This document shows, piece by piece, positions 6,972 through 14,767 of a DNA stretch of 64,000 nucleotides (positions within the stretch are counted from its first letter, which is position 1; each line of letters begins with the position of its first letter). The position numbers and the translations under genes were made by a program. The DNA is taken from contig CAJUCX010000002.1 of the NCBI GenBank assembly GCA_910585195.1, positions 1-64,000 of the forward strand, in the 5' to 3' direction. The DNA comes from an uncultured Christensenellaceae bacterium. Lineage in GTDB: Bacteria; Bacillota; Clostridia; Christensenellales; CAG-314. Under the pieces are notes generated by a model. That model was given only the letters and a program-made list of their open reading frames with translations, did not search any database and was not told the DNA's origin.

Positions 6972-8648
6972 ATGAAAGATTTTGCTTTACTTTTCAGTGC
7001 GCTGTTTAAGCAGACTTTCAGGTTTGACAAGAGCAAACAGAAACAAAACAGCAAATGGCGCATATATGTTATTTACGGCATAGTAGGCGCGCTTTGTCTG
7101 CCGTTGCTTGGTGGCATTGCATATCTGCTTTATCTTATAGGCACGTTTGCAGCTATGTACGACGCGCAAGTCGGTTTTTTGACTTGCATTTTCAGCATAA
7201 TTCAGGTTGTGGTCTTGCTGTTCGGCATTGCGACGGTGCTTAATACTATTTATTTTTCCAAAGACAACGAAATGCTGTTGTCTTATCCGTTAAAACCGCA
7301 GACTATTTTCGGCGTTAAACTTGCATTCACTTACGTTATAGAGTTTATTACAAATTTCGTGTTGTCGTTGTTTGCGATAATTCCGTTTGCGATAGGCGCA
7401 GGTCTGCCGTTTTCGATAGGCATCATATTGTCGTTTTTCATCCTGCCTATGCTTCCGCTTTTGATTGCAACGATACTTACGATACCTATTATGTATTTGG
7501 TGTCTTATTTCAAAAACAGAAGCATAATGTCTACCGTTGCCTTATTGGTGGTTACCGTAGTATTGTTTTTGCTGTATTTTTGGGTAATACAGTATTTGGG
7601 TATGGAAGGAGACGAAGTCGCCGATATGGAGGCTATTGTTTCCGCAATGATAGGCAACATAAACACAGTTGCAAACGTAATGCTGCCAAACAAGTTTTTG
7701 GCGCTTTCTATGGTGGGCGGTGCGTTCGGGACTGCTGCTCTCAACTTTTTGTATGCGTTTCTTATAGACGCAGGTTTGTTTGTAATTGCATATTTCGTCG
7801 CGTCTTTGGTTTACAAACGCAGCGTGTCCAGACAGTTGGAAACACCAAAATCAAATTCAAACAAAAAACAAAAGTACGAGACAGGCAGCAAAGTTTGGAT
7901 GTTTATTAAAAAAGACATCAAAGAAATCGTAAGATATCCGGCGTTGGCATTTTACTGTCTGTTCGAAGTTATTTTGGGGCCTATATGCTTGATTGTCGTA
8001 GGGCTTAACATTGGCGGTTTTGTCGGTACCGAAATAGAAGAAATAGGTATGACTTTTGCGGAAGTTATGGCGCAGGTGCCGGACTTGGTTGCCGTAGTTA
8101 TGATAAGTTTTATAACATTCGTGGTGCTTGCAACAAATTACACCGCAACGACGGCATTTACGAGAGAAAACAAAAACTTTTATATATTAAAAATATTACC
8201 GATGTCCTACGAAAAAATCGCAGAGTCAAAAGCGTTGTTGGCTTTTGCTGTAAACGAAATAGGCATTGTGTTTATGGTTGTGCTAAGCATATTTTTAATT
8301 CAAATTCCGCTTTTGTCGGCATTGTTTACTCTTGTCATGTGCTCGCTTATAAGTCTCCTGTTCTGCTATACGCAGGTGTATCTCGATATGCGCAGCCCTA
8401 GACTTAATTGGGACAATATTTCGGCAGGGCTAAAAAACAATCCGGCAAGTATGCTGTCAATTTTGCTTGCTTTAGTAACGATAGGCATAGTCGTAGGACT
8501 TTATTTCTTGTTTTCGCTTGCGGAAATCGAGATTATGCGGTACATTTATTTCGGCGTGATTGCATTGCTTGCAATAGGTCTGTTTATTTACGTCAGACAC
8601 GTTACAATAAAAAATGCGGCGCTGATTATAGAAAATATCAATACTTAA
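6972..8648 (+). CDS. ABC transporter permease (ABC-2-type, about 12 membrane segments)
   Basis: Membrane partner of the preceding ATPase, about 558 residues. After a basic N-terminal cytosolic stretch (FRFDKSKQKQNSKWR) hydrophobic segments occur in two groups of roughly six, separated by a charged loop around residues 280-310 (SRQLETPKSNSNKKQKYETGSK). This two-half layout fits the large ABC-2 permeases usually described as putative ATP-binding cassette family. The start is taken at the ATG at 6972, with GAGGG about 8 bases upstream; an in-frame TTG at 6966 overlaps the ATPase stop codon. The tyrS gene starts 12 bases after the stop, suggesting co-transcription. Confidence 0.88.
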   Translation: MKDFALLFSALFKQTFRFDKSKQKQNSKWRIYVIYGIVGALCLPLLGGIAYLLYLIGTFAAMYDAQVGFLTCIFSIIQVVVLLFGIATVLNTIYFSKDNEMLLSYPLKPQTIFGVKLAFTYVIEFITNFVLSLFAIIPFAIGAGLPFSIGIILSFFILPMLPLLIATILTIPIMYLVSYFKNRSIMSTVALLVVTVVLFLLYFWVIQYLGMEGDEVADMEAIVSAMIGNINTVANVMLPNKFLALSMVGGAFGTAALNFLYAFLIDAGLFVIAYFVASLVYKRSVSRQLETPKSNSNKKQKYETGSKVWMFIKKDIKEIVRYPALAFYCLFEVILGPICLIVVGLNIGGFVGTEIEEIGMTFAEVMAQVPDLVAVVMISFITFVVLATNYTATTAFTRENKNFYILKILPMSYEKIAESKALLAFAVNEIGIVFMVVLSIFLIQIPLLSALFTLVMCSLISLLFCYTQVYLDMRSPRLNWDNISAGLKNNPASMLSILLALVTIGIVVGLYFLFSLAEIEIMRYIYFGVIALLAIGLFIYVRHVTIKNAALIIENINT

Positions 8649-8660
8649 AAGCAGGTATTT

Positions 8661-9869
8661 ATGTCAAGAAACGTTTTTGATGTTCTTAAAGAAAGAGATT
8701 TTATAAAACAAGTTGTATTCGAAGACGAACTTTACAACAAGTTGGGCGAAGAAAGCGTAACCTTCTACATAGGTTTTGACCCGACGGCCGACAGCCTTCA
8801 CGTAGGGCATTTCGTGCAACTTATGGCAATGGCTCATATGCAAAAGGCAGGGCACCGTCCCATCGCTTTGATAGGCGGCGGCACAGCAATGGTCGGCGAC
8901 CCGTCGGGAAGAAGCGATTTGCGTTCTATGATGACGGTGGAAACTATACAGCGCAACTGCGACGCCTTCAAAAAGCAAATGGAAAGATTTATAGATTTTT
9001 CCGACGGCAAAGCGCTTATGGTAAACAATGCAGATTGGCTCTTGCCGCTCAATTACGTAAACTTTTTGCGCGACGTCGGCGCGTTGTTTTCCGTAAACAG
9101 AATGCTTACGGCAGAGTGCTATAAACAGCGTCTGGAAAAGGGACTTACTTTTTTGGAGTTCAACTATATGTTGATGCAGTCTTACGACTTTTTGGTGCTG
9201 TTTGAAAAATACGGCTGCTGCCTGCAACTTGGCGGCGACGACCAATGGAGCAACATTCTTTCCGGTGCGGATTTGATAAGAAGAAAACTCGGTAAGCCTG
9301 CGTTTGCGCTTACTTTCTCGTTGCTTACCACAAGCGAGGGGACTAAAATGGGCAAGACGGCAAAAGGCGCCGTTTGGCTTGACGCAAACAAGACAAGCCC
9401 TTATGATTTTTATCAATATTGGCGCAACGTCGACGACAACGACGTAGAAAAATGTATGAAACTTCTTACCTTTATGCCTGTGGAAGAAATTAAAGAAATG
9501 ACGGCGCATAAAGACGAGAGAATGAACAAAGCAAAAATCCGTCTTGCGTATGAAGTTACTAAAATCGTACACGGCGAAGAAATTGCAAATCAAGTGCAAA
9601 ATCAGGTTTCGGCGTCATTCAGCAACGACAGCGCAAATATGCCTAAAAAGCAAATAGAAAAGAGCGTAACCGATATATGCGATATTTTGGTTGCGACGGA
9701 GCTTACCAAAAGCCGCGGCGAAGCAAGACGGCTTATTGAGGGCGGGGGCGTAAAAATAAACGACAATACCGTACAGTCTAATTACCAACTGTCTGACGAA
9801 ATCAAAAAACAAGGTAAATTCGTATTGCACAAGGGCAAAAAAGTTCATCTTCTCATTGAGATTATATGA
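8661..9869 (+). CDS. tyrS: Tyrosyl-tRNA synthetase
   Basis: Charges tRNA-Tyr with tyrosine in the cytosol. The 402 residues are a class I synthetase with HIGH motif as HVGH (47-50), the GDDQWSNI tyrosine/tRNA site (about 192-199), KMSKS motif as KMGKT (229-233), and a C-terminal S4-like RNA-binding domain (TKSRGEARRLIEGGGVKIN). This is the usual bacterial TyrRS size. It follows the ABC permease after 12 bases and overlaps yigZ by ATGA. No T-box leader is present, which is unusual for a Firmicutes tyrS; transcription seems to come from the ABC promoters. Confidence 0.97.
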   Translation: MSRNVFDVLKERDFIKQVVFEDELYNKLGEESVTFYIGFDPTADSLHVGHFVQLMAMAHMQKAGHRPIALIGGGTAMVGDPSGRSDLRSMMTVETIQRNCDAFKKQMERFIDFSDGKALMVNNADWLLPLNYVNFLRDVGALFSVNRMLTAECYKQRLEKGLTFLEFNYMLMQSYDFLVLFEKYGCCLQLGGDDQWSNILSGADLIRRKLGKPAFALTFSLLTTSEGTKMGKTAKGAVWLDANKTSPYDFYQYWRNVDDNDVEKCMKLLTFMPVEEIKEMTAHKDERMNKAKIRLAYEVTKIVHGEEIANQVQNQVSASFSNDSANMPKKQIEKSVTDICDILVATELTKSRGEARRLIEGGGVKINDNTVQSNYQLSDEIKKQGKFVLHKGKKVHLLIEII

Positions 9870-10480
9870 AAGACTATACAACCTTAAAAAACAAAATCTT
9901 CCGATACGAATTCGTCGTAGAAAAATCAAGATTTATTTCATTTGCCTGCCGAGTTTCGACTGTCGGACAGGCAAATTCTTTTATAGAGTCGATTTGCAAA
10001 CAGTATTATGACGCGACTCACAACTGCTATGCCTATTTTACGGAAGAGGGACAAAAATTTTCCGACGACGGCGAGCCGCAGGGCACTGCCGGTATGCCTA
10101 TACTCAACGCGATTAAAGGCAAAGAGTTGTTCAACGTTGCGGTTGTAGTTACAAGATATTTCGGCGGCATAAAGTTGGGCGCCGGCGGATTGGTGCGCGC
10201 TTACGGCAAGGCGGCAAACAGCGTTTTGGACGAAAGCGAAAAAATGCAGTTTAAGGAGTGTTCTTTAATGCAGATAAATTGCGACTATACTTTTGCGTCG
10301 TCGGTTGAGAGCGCTGCAATAAAATACGGCAAAATTGTCGATAGGCAATATTTGTCAGGCGTAAGTTACTCCGTCGCCATACCTACCGGCAGTAAAGACG
10401 GCTTTGTAAAAAAGTTGAGCGACGCAACGCAGGGCAAAGTTTTTGCCAAAGAAACTTGCGTAAAAATGATCGAGTTTTGA
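9866..10480 (+). CDS. yigZ: YigZ/IMPACT family protein (UPF0029)
   Basis: Cytosolic protein of 204 residues, function not settled in bacteria (related to the eukaryotic IMPACT translation regulator). The hallmark stretches are present: EKSRFISF at the N-terminus, THNCYAY, DDGEPQGTAGMPIL, and VVVTRYFGGIKLGAGGLVRAYG, followed by the smaller C-terminal ferredoxin-like domain. It overlaps tyrS by four bases, so it is translationally coupled to it. It is the last gene of the ABC-tyrS unit; a 97-base gap with a new -10 element precedes recX. Confidence 0.93.
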   Translation: MKDYTTLKNKIFRYEFVVEKSRFISFACRVSTVGQANSFIESICKQYYDATHNCYAYFTEEGQKFSDDGEPQGTAGMPILNAIKGKELFNVAVVVTRYFGGIKLGAGGLVRAYGKAANSVLDESEKMQFKECSLMQINCDYTFASSVESAAIKYGKIVDRQYLSGVSYSVAIPTGSKDGFVKKLSDATQGKVFAKETCVKMIEF

Positions 10481-10561
10481 ATTTTATATTACAACATACA
10501 AACTAACGTTTTAACAAAAATAAAATTGGCACAAAGTCTTTTTTTATTTGTTGCAAAATGT

Positions 10562-10567
10562 TAAAAT
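10562..10567 (+). promoter_or_regulatory. -10 element just upstream of recX
   Basis: TAAAAT ends 10 bases before the recX ATG, placing transcription start about 4 bases before the start codon. The -35 region is a T-rich stretch without a clear TTGACA. There is no Shine-Dalgarno, so the mRNA would be nearly leaderless. Confidence 0.4.
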
Positions 10568-10577
10568 CTAATCGTAT

Positions 10578-11213
10578 ATGGCAATCGTTACACAGATAAA
10601 GCAAAACGTAAAAAATAAAAACAAAGTTTCTGTTTTTGCCGACGGTATTTTTTTGTGTTCCGTAACGGCGGAAAGCATAGTCAAGCATAGAGTTAAAGTC
10701 GGCGACGAAATAGATGAAAATAAATTGAAAACCGTCCTTGACGAAAGCGACAGAGAAACGGCATTTCAAAAGGCGGTGGATTGCGTGTGCCGCAGTATGA
10801 AAACGCAGAAGCAAACGGAAGATTATTTGTATAAAAAGGGGTTTTCGGCAGAGGTTGTGCAGACAACTGTCGCCAAAATGCAGGAATACCGTTATATAGA
10901 CGACGGAGAGTTTGTAAAGTCTTACGTAATGACCTACAAAAACGCAAAGGGCAAAAAACGCATAGAGTACGAACTTAAACTCAAAGGAGTGGCTCAAGAG
11001 CATATCGACAAAGTTGAGCAGTTGTTGGACGACCAGACGGAAAGCGTAAATAACGTTGCGGCTAAATTTATGAAAAACAGACAGCCCACAAAAGACAACT
11101 TGCAAAAACTTTTCAGATACTTGGCGGGCAGGGGATTTGACTTTGACCTTTGCAGAAACTGCGTAAAAATTTTTGCCGCCGCGGCGGAGAACGAAGATGA
11201 ATTTATCGAGTAA
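10578..11213 (+). CDS. recX: RecX regulatory protein
   Basis: Modulator of RecA filaments, cytosolic, 211 residues. It is recognised by the three-helix repeats: AFQKAVDCVCRSMKTQKQTEDYLYKKGF, then VAKMQEYRYIDDGEFVKSYV, then KKRIEYELKLKGVAQEHID, and a final RYLAGRGFDFDLCRNCVK. The length is typical. The ATG at 10578 has no ribosome-binding site and lies about 11 bases after a -10 box. The gene overlaps birA by 17 bases and heads the recX-birA-peptidase-acpS cluster. Confidence 0.9.
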   Translation: MAIVTQIKQNVKNKNKVSVFADGIFLCSVTAESIVKHRVKVGDEIDENKLKTVLDESDRETAFQKAVDCVCRSMKTQKQTEDYLYKKGFSAEVVQTTVAKMQEYRYIDDGEFVKSYVMTYKNAKGKKRIEYELKLKGVAQEHIDKVEQLLDDQTESVNNVAAKFMKNRQPTKDNLQKLFRYLAGRGFDFDLCRNCVKIFAAAAENEDEFIE

Positions 11214-11937
11214 AAAACTGACAAAGCAACTTAAAAACGAAGGTATAGCGGCGTTTGTTTTTGAAGAAGTTACTACGACTTTCGACAAGGCAAAAGAACT
11301 TATAAAAGACTTTCCTTGCGGCGTCGTTATAGCAAAAAGACAGACAGCCGGACGTGGCAAAGGTGAAAGAAAGTTTATTTCGCCCGAAGGCGGCGTATAT
11401 TTTACGATATTTTACAAAAATATGCCAATCGAGCCGACAGATACGCTCAAAACGGTAATAAACGCAGGCTACGGTGTTTATTTGCAGTTGAAGCAACTCG
11501 GTTTTGACGCAAAATTAAAGTGGCCGAACGACGTGCTTATAGGCAGAAAAAAGGCGTGCGGCATACTTACGGAAATTTTTACAAGGCAAGGCGGCTGCGA
11601 CTTTTTTTGCGGCGTGGGCGTAAACGTAAACACAAAAGACTTCGGCGAGTTTAACGGCATTGCAACGAGTTTATATTTAAGCGGCGGCAAAATTTTTGAC
11701 ATAAACGAAATTGCCGTAAAATTGGTTTCGACGGTAAATAAATGGCTGTTTGACGAAAGCGACATTAATATAAAATTTTTGACGGCAAGCGGAATGAAGA
11801 GCAAAACCGTAAAAGTTACTAACGGCAGTGAAGAATATTTTTGCAGTGTAAAAGGTCTGTCGCCAGAAGGTTTTTTGATTGCAGATAGAGACGGGCGAGA
11901 AATAAAGATAATCAGCGGCGACGTAAAAGAGGTTTGA
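11197..11937 (+). CDS. birA: Biotin--[acetyl-CoA-carboxylase] ligase, catalytic-only form
   Basis: Attaches biotin to carboxylase BCCP domains through biotinyl-AMP. The 246 residues hold the catalytic core: the biotinyl-AMP loop GRGKGERKF, KWPNDVLIGRKKACGILTE and GVGVNVNT, and a short C-terminal SH3-like cap. There is no N-terminal helix-turn-helix, so it is a group I ligase that cannot act as the biotin operon repressor. The ATG at 11197 is chosen because GGAG lies about 8 bases upstream inside the end of recX; an upstream in-frame TTG lacks one. Confidence 0.93.
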   Translation: MNLSSKKLTKQLKNEGIAAFVFEEVTTTFDKAKELIKDFPCGVVIAKRQTAGRGKGERKFISPEGGVYFTIFYKNMPIEPTDTLKTVINAGYGVYLQLKQLGFDAKLKWPNDVLIGRKKACGILTEIFTRQGGCDFFCGVGVNVNTKDFGEFNGIATSLYLSGGKIFDINEIAVKLVSTVNKWLFDESDINIKFLTASGMKSKTVKVTNGSEEYFCSVKGLSPEGFLIADRDGREIKIISGDVKEV

Positions 11938-11940
11938 AAT

Positions 11941-12828
11941 ATGATAGACGGTTTTAAGATAGGGCATTTTACAAACGAGCAATCGGGTACGGGTGCAACG
12001 GTTGTTATTTCCGACGGCGGCGCAGTCGGCGGAGTTGACGTAAGAGGGTGCGCGCCGGGTACGCGCGAGACTGATTTGCTGAAAGGCTGCAAGGCGGTAG
12101 AAAGAGTAAACGCCGTTTGCCTTTGCGGCGGCAGCGCGTTCGGGTTGGAAGCCTGCGACGGTGTTGTGCAATATTTGGCGGAACAAAAAAAGGGTTTCTT
12201 CACAGGCACGCATTTCGTGCCGATAGTTTGCGGCGCCGTTATTTACGATTTGGACTATAAAGACTTTGGCTATTCGTCAAAACAAGACGGTTACGACGCT
12301 TGCTTAAATGCAAGCGAACAGATAAAAGTCGGCAGCGTAGGCGCAGGCACAGGCGCAACGGTGGGCAAACTTTTCGGTATGCAAAACTGCTGCAAGGGCG
12401 GAGTAGGTTATTATGAAACCAAACTCGGCGATTTGCAGGTAGGAGCCGTCGTTGTTACAAACAGTTTCGGCGATATAATCGATACAACAAAACAAGGGCA
12501 GATAGTTGCGGGGGCAAAGCAAAACGGAAAGTTTGTAAATACTTCGCAGTTTATTTTGAACAACGCCGTAAACAACTTGCCGAAAGGCAAAAATACCACG
12601 ATAGGCTGTGTCTTGACAAACGCCAAAATAACGCGCGAGCAGGCAAACAAACTTGCGGAACTTGCGCAAAACGGGCTTGCGCTTTCGATTTCTCCCGTGC
12701 ATACGATGCTTGACGGAGACACTATGTTTGCATTGTCAAGTACAAAGGTCGAGGCGGATTTTAATATACTTTCTCTTGCCGTGGTGGAAGTTGTAAGAAA
12801 AGCGGTGCTTTCTGCGGTGGAAAAATGA
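11941..12828 (+). CDS. P1 (DmpA-type) family aminopeptidase
   Basis: N-terminal nucleophile hydrolase related to L-aminopeptidase D-Ala-esterase/amidase DmpA, 295 residues. Visible family marks: an N-terminal glycine-rich TGATVVISDGGAVGGVDVRG, LCGGSAFGLEA, VGAGTGATVGK, VGAVVVTNSFGD, and the presumed self-cleavage site NTTIGCVLTNA with the nucleophilic Thr at about 220. It likely matures into alpha and beta chains. Several Cys are present (60-70, 149-151). It starts 3 bases after birA and overlaps acpS by ATGA. Natural substrate unknown. Confidence 0.9.
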   Translation: MIDGFKIGHFTNEQSGTGATVVISDGGAVGGVDVRGCAPGTRETDLLKGCKAVERVNAVCLCGGSAFGLEACDGVVQYLAEQKKGFFTGTHFVPIVCGAVIYDLDYKDFGYSSKQDGYDACLNASEQIKVGSVGAGTGATVGKLFGMQNCCKGGVGYYETKLGDLQVGAVVVTNSFGDIIDTTKQGQIVAGAKQNGKFVNTSQFILNNAVNNLPKGKNTTIGCVLTNAKITREQANKLAELAQNGLALSISPVHTMLDGDTMFALSSTKVEADFNILSLAVVEVVRKAVLSAVEK

Positions 12829-13178
12829 TAGGCATAGATATCGTTGAAATTGCAAGAATACAAAAACTCAATATGGACGGTTTTGCAAATAAAATTCTTT
12901 GTCAAAGCGAAAAGGCTTATCTTGAAACAAAATTACGTAAGGCAGAAACTTTGGCAGGTTTTTTTGCCGCAAAAGAAGCAGTGTCAAAGGCGCTCGGCAG
13001 CGGTTTTACAAAGGACGTAACTCACAAAGATATAGAAGTTTTGCACGATGAATGCGGCGCGCCGATATGCAATTTGCACGGCAAAGCCAAAGAAATTTTG
13101 ATGCAAAAGGGCAAAGAAATTTATATTTCCGTTTCTCACGACGGCGGATATGCCGCAGCCGCTGCTATGATTAAATAA
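12825..13178 (+). CDS. acpS: Holo-[acyl-carrier-protein] synthase
   Basis: Transfers 4'-phosphopantetheine from CoA to ACP for fatty-acid synthesis. The 117 residues contain the metal-binding GIDIVEI (Asp near residue 5) and FFAAKEAVSKALG with the second ligand Glu, plus ISVSHDGGYAAAAA at the C-terminus. The size is normal for AcpS. Translationally coupled to the peptidase by the ATGA overlap; followed by a strong terminator. Confidence 0.96.
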   Translation: MIGIDIVEIARIQKLNMDGFANKILCQSEKAYLETKLRKAETLAGFFAAKEAVSKALGSGFTKDVTHKDIEVLHDECGAPICNLHGKAKEILMQKGKEIYISVSHDGGYAAAAAMIK

Positions 13179-13220
13179 TTTGTTTTTTTTTGAAAAATTT
13201 ATCTTTTGACATTAAAATTA

Positions 13221-13249
13221 AACAGCCGTAAATGACGGCTGTTTTTTTT
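13221..13249 (+). terminator. Terminator after acpS
   Basis: AACAGCCGT, loop AAATG..., ACGGCTGTT, then eight T. The converging mazF gene ends inside the T run, and the hairpin may also serve it from the other side. Confidence 0.9.
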
Positions 13250-13619
13250 ATGATTCTTTCGCCTTTTGGGCGCTGTTTGTATAAAAACCGAGACTTATCA
13301 ACAAGGCTGTGTTTACCTGATTCATAGTTTCGGACGGCAATTCGCCGATGTAGTCTAACAATCTGCTTTTATCAAGCGTTCTTATTTGTTCCAACAGCAC
13401 GATGCTGTCTTTCGGCAGGCAAAACTTTTCTTTTTCCAAAGCGATGTGGGTTGGCAGTTTTGCCTTTGTCAATCTGCTGGTGGTGGCCGCCGCGATTACG
13501 GTGGGGCTGAATTTATTGCCCACGTCATTTTGCAAAATAAGCACGGGTCTTATTCCGCCTTGCTCGCTGCCTATAACCGGACTTAAATCGGCGTAGTATA
13601 ATTGTCCTCGTTTAATCAT
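13248..13619 (-). CDS. mazF: MazF/EndoA-type mRNA interferase (PemK family)
   Basis: Sequence-specific endoribonuclease toxin, 123 residues, close in pattern to Bacillus Endo[31 protein letters not shown] with the catalytic Arg (about 24), AAATTSR with the catalytic Thr (about 47), and [17 protein letters not shown]. No antitoxin gene lies next to it: the neighbours are acpS (convergent) and a VTT membrane protein. A mazF near acpS is common in Firmicutes, but there the antitoxin normally precedes it. GGAG precedes the ATG. An 8-bp inverted repeat (CCGATACA / TGTATCGG) lies in its upstream region. Confidence 0.93.
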   Translation of the reverse strand: MIKRGQLYYADLSPVIGSEQGGIRPVLILQNDVGNKFSPTVIAAATTSRLTKAKLPTHIALEKEKFCLPKDSIVLLEQIRTLDKSRLLDYIGELPSETMNQVNTALLISLGFYTNSAQKAKES

Positions 13620-13726
13620 TTCAAATCACTCCAATTAAGCCGATACAATTTATTTTATGTTTTGCAAAAGGTCTTTTGTGTATGTATCGGTTGGAATGAT
13701 TGTTGCCAATGCTAAAAAACTTAAAC

Positions 13727-13753
13727 AAAAAAAGCGTCGTAAAACGCTTTTTA
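13727..13753 (-). terminator. Terminator of the VTT-domain gene
   Basis: AAAAAGCG / CGCTTTTT stem with an 8-base loop; on the minus strand it is followed by a T run. It lies between the VTT gene and mazF. Confidence 0.75.
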
Positions 13754-13797
13754 TTTATAAATCGAATATAAATTGCCGATTTTTTATCTGCCGTCGG

Positions 13798-14682
13798 TTA
13801 CCGTTCGATATTGTCGTTTTTGTCATCGTTGGGTTCTTTCGTTTTGTCGTTTGCGTTATTTGCGGTAACGGCGGTTTTGTCGGTTTCGTTTATCGTTTCC
13901 GATTTGCTTTCTTTTGCGGCTGCGATGATGTCATTGCTTTTTTTCTTGCCGAATTTTTTATTCATTTTCTCGCCGAGAGAGGTTACAAAACTTTCTATTT
14001 TGTCTTTGTACTTAAACGAGCAAATAAACAAGACGACAAGCGCAATGCCTATTACAATCCAAACCGGTATGCCCCAACCGCTGAAAGGAATTATCTGTCC
14101 GCTTGTAAAAAAGCATATTGTAAAGCAGGCAATCGTTACGCCTACGATATTTGCGATTATAAAAAACTTCCACGTTATAGAGGTTATTCCCGCGACCATG
14201 CACAGTATGTCGTCGGGGAAGAAGGGCAGCACCAGCATAAGGAAAAAAGTATATTTGCCGCGTGCCAAAATATCCGCCCATTTTTCCATATCTTCTTTGC
14301 CAATCATCCATTTTATGACGGGCACGCCGATTTTGCGTCCCAAAAAGAAAGCAAATAAACGGCCGAGCATAATTGCTATTATGCTTAGCAAAGTCGTTTC
14401 CCACGGACCGAACAAATAGACGCCGGCAAGAGTGGTTACCATTGCAGGCAACGGAAGAAATGTAACTTGCAAAAACTGCAATACGGCAAATATAACTCTG
14501 CTCCACGCGCCGAAGCCGTTTATTATTTCTTTTAGACTGTCGGCGGAATCTACCTTGTCGAGAGTTCCCGTAAGTTTCAACGGCAAATATACGGCAAGCA
14601 CTATTGCCGCAATTACGGCGGCTATCAAAAGAGTGCGCAGTATTTTTTTCTTTTTGCTTAAACTTTCATTTTTGTCAGCCAT
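13798..14682 (-). CDS. VTT-domain (TVP38/TMEM64, DedA-like) membrane protein
   Basis: Polytopic membrane protein of 294 residues. A basic N-terminus precedes the first membrane segment (about 15-35). The VTT core follows with FLPLPAMVTTLAGVYLFGPWETTLLSIIAIMLGRLFAFFLGRKIG, then LMLVLPFFPDDILCMVAGITSI and two to three more segments. The Gly/Pro-rich re-entrant pattern is that of DedA/TVP38 proteins, linked in other bacteria to lipid-carrier recycling. After about residue 235 comes a hydrophilic cytosolic tail of 60 residues rich in Lys, Asp, Asn and Thr, longer than usual. Single gene with its own terminator. Confidence 0.88.
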   Translation of the reverse strand: MADKNESLSKKKKILRTLLIAAVIAAIVLAVYLPLKLTGTLDKVDSADSLKEIINGFGAWSRVIFAVLQFLQVTFLPLPAMVTTLAGVYLFGPWETTLLSIIAIMLGRLFAFFLGRKIGVPVIKWMIGKEDMEKWADILARGKYTFFLMLVLPFFPDDILCMVAGITSITWKFFIIANIVGVTIACFTICFFTSGQIIPFSGWGIPVWIVIGIALVVLFICSFKYKDKIESFVTSLGEKMNKKFGKKKSNDIIAAAKESKSETINETDKTAVTANNANDKTKEPNDDKNDNIER

Positions 14683-14730
14683 AATAAAATAGTATGCTTA
14701 ATTTTATGACTTGTCAATAAAAAAATATCT

Positions 14731-14758
14731 TTGCATATTCCTTTAATTGTGCTACAAT
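14731..14758 (+). promoter_or_regulatory. Promoter of lgt (abuts the start codon)
   Basis: TTGCAT (14731-14736), 16-bp spacer, TACAAT (14753-14758). Transcription should start near 14765, only about 3 bases before the ATG at 14768, so the message appears leaderless. Confidence 0.6.
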
Positions 14759-14767
14759 ACATATATT

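Noticed and set aside
8640..8661. T-box leader expected before tyrS
   Set aside because: Only 12 bases separate tyrS from the ABC permease; no room for a T-box.
8664..9599. 311-residue minus-strand frame opposite tyrS
   Set aside because: Shadow of tyrS; no ribosome site, and composition rich in His, Phe and Val runs.
10503..11360. 285-residue minus-strand frame opposite recX
   Set aside because: Antisense to recX and the start of birA; no promoter or ribosome site.
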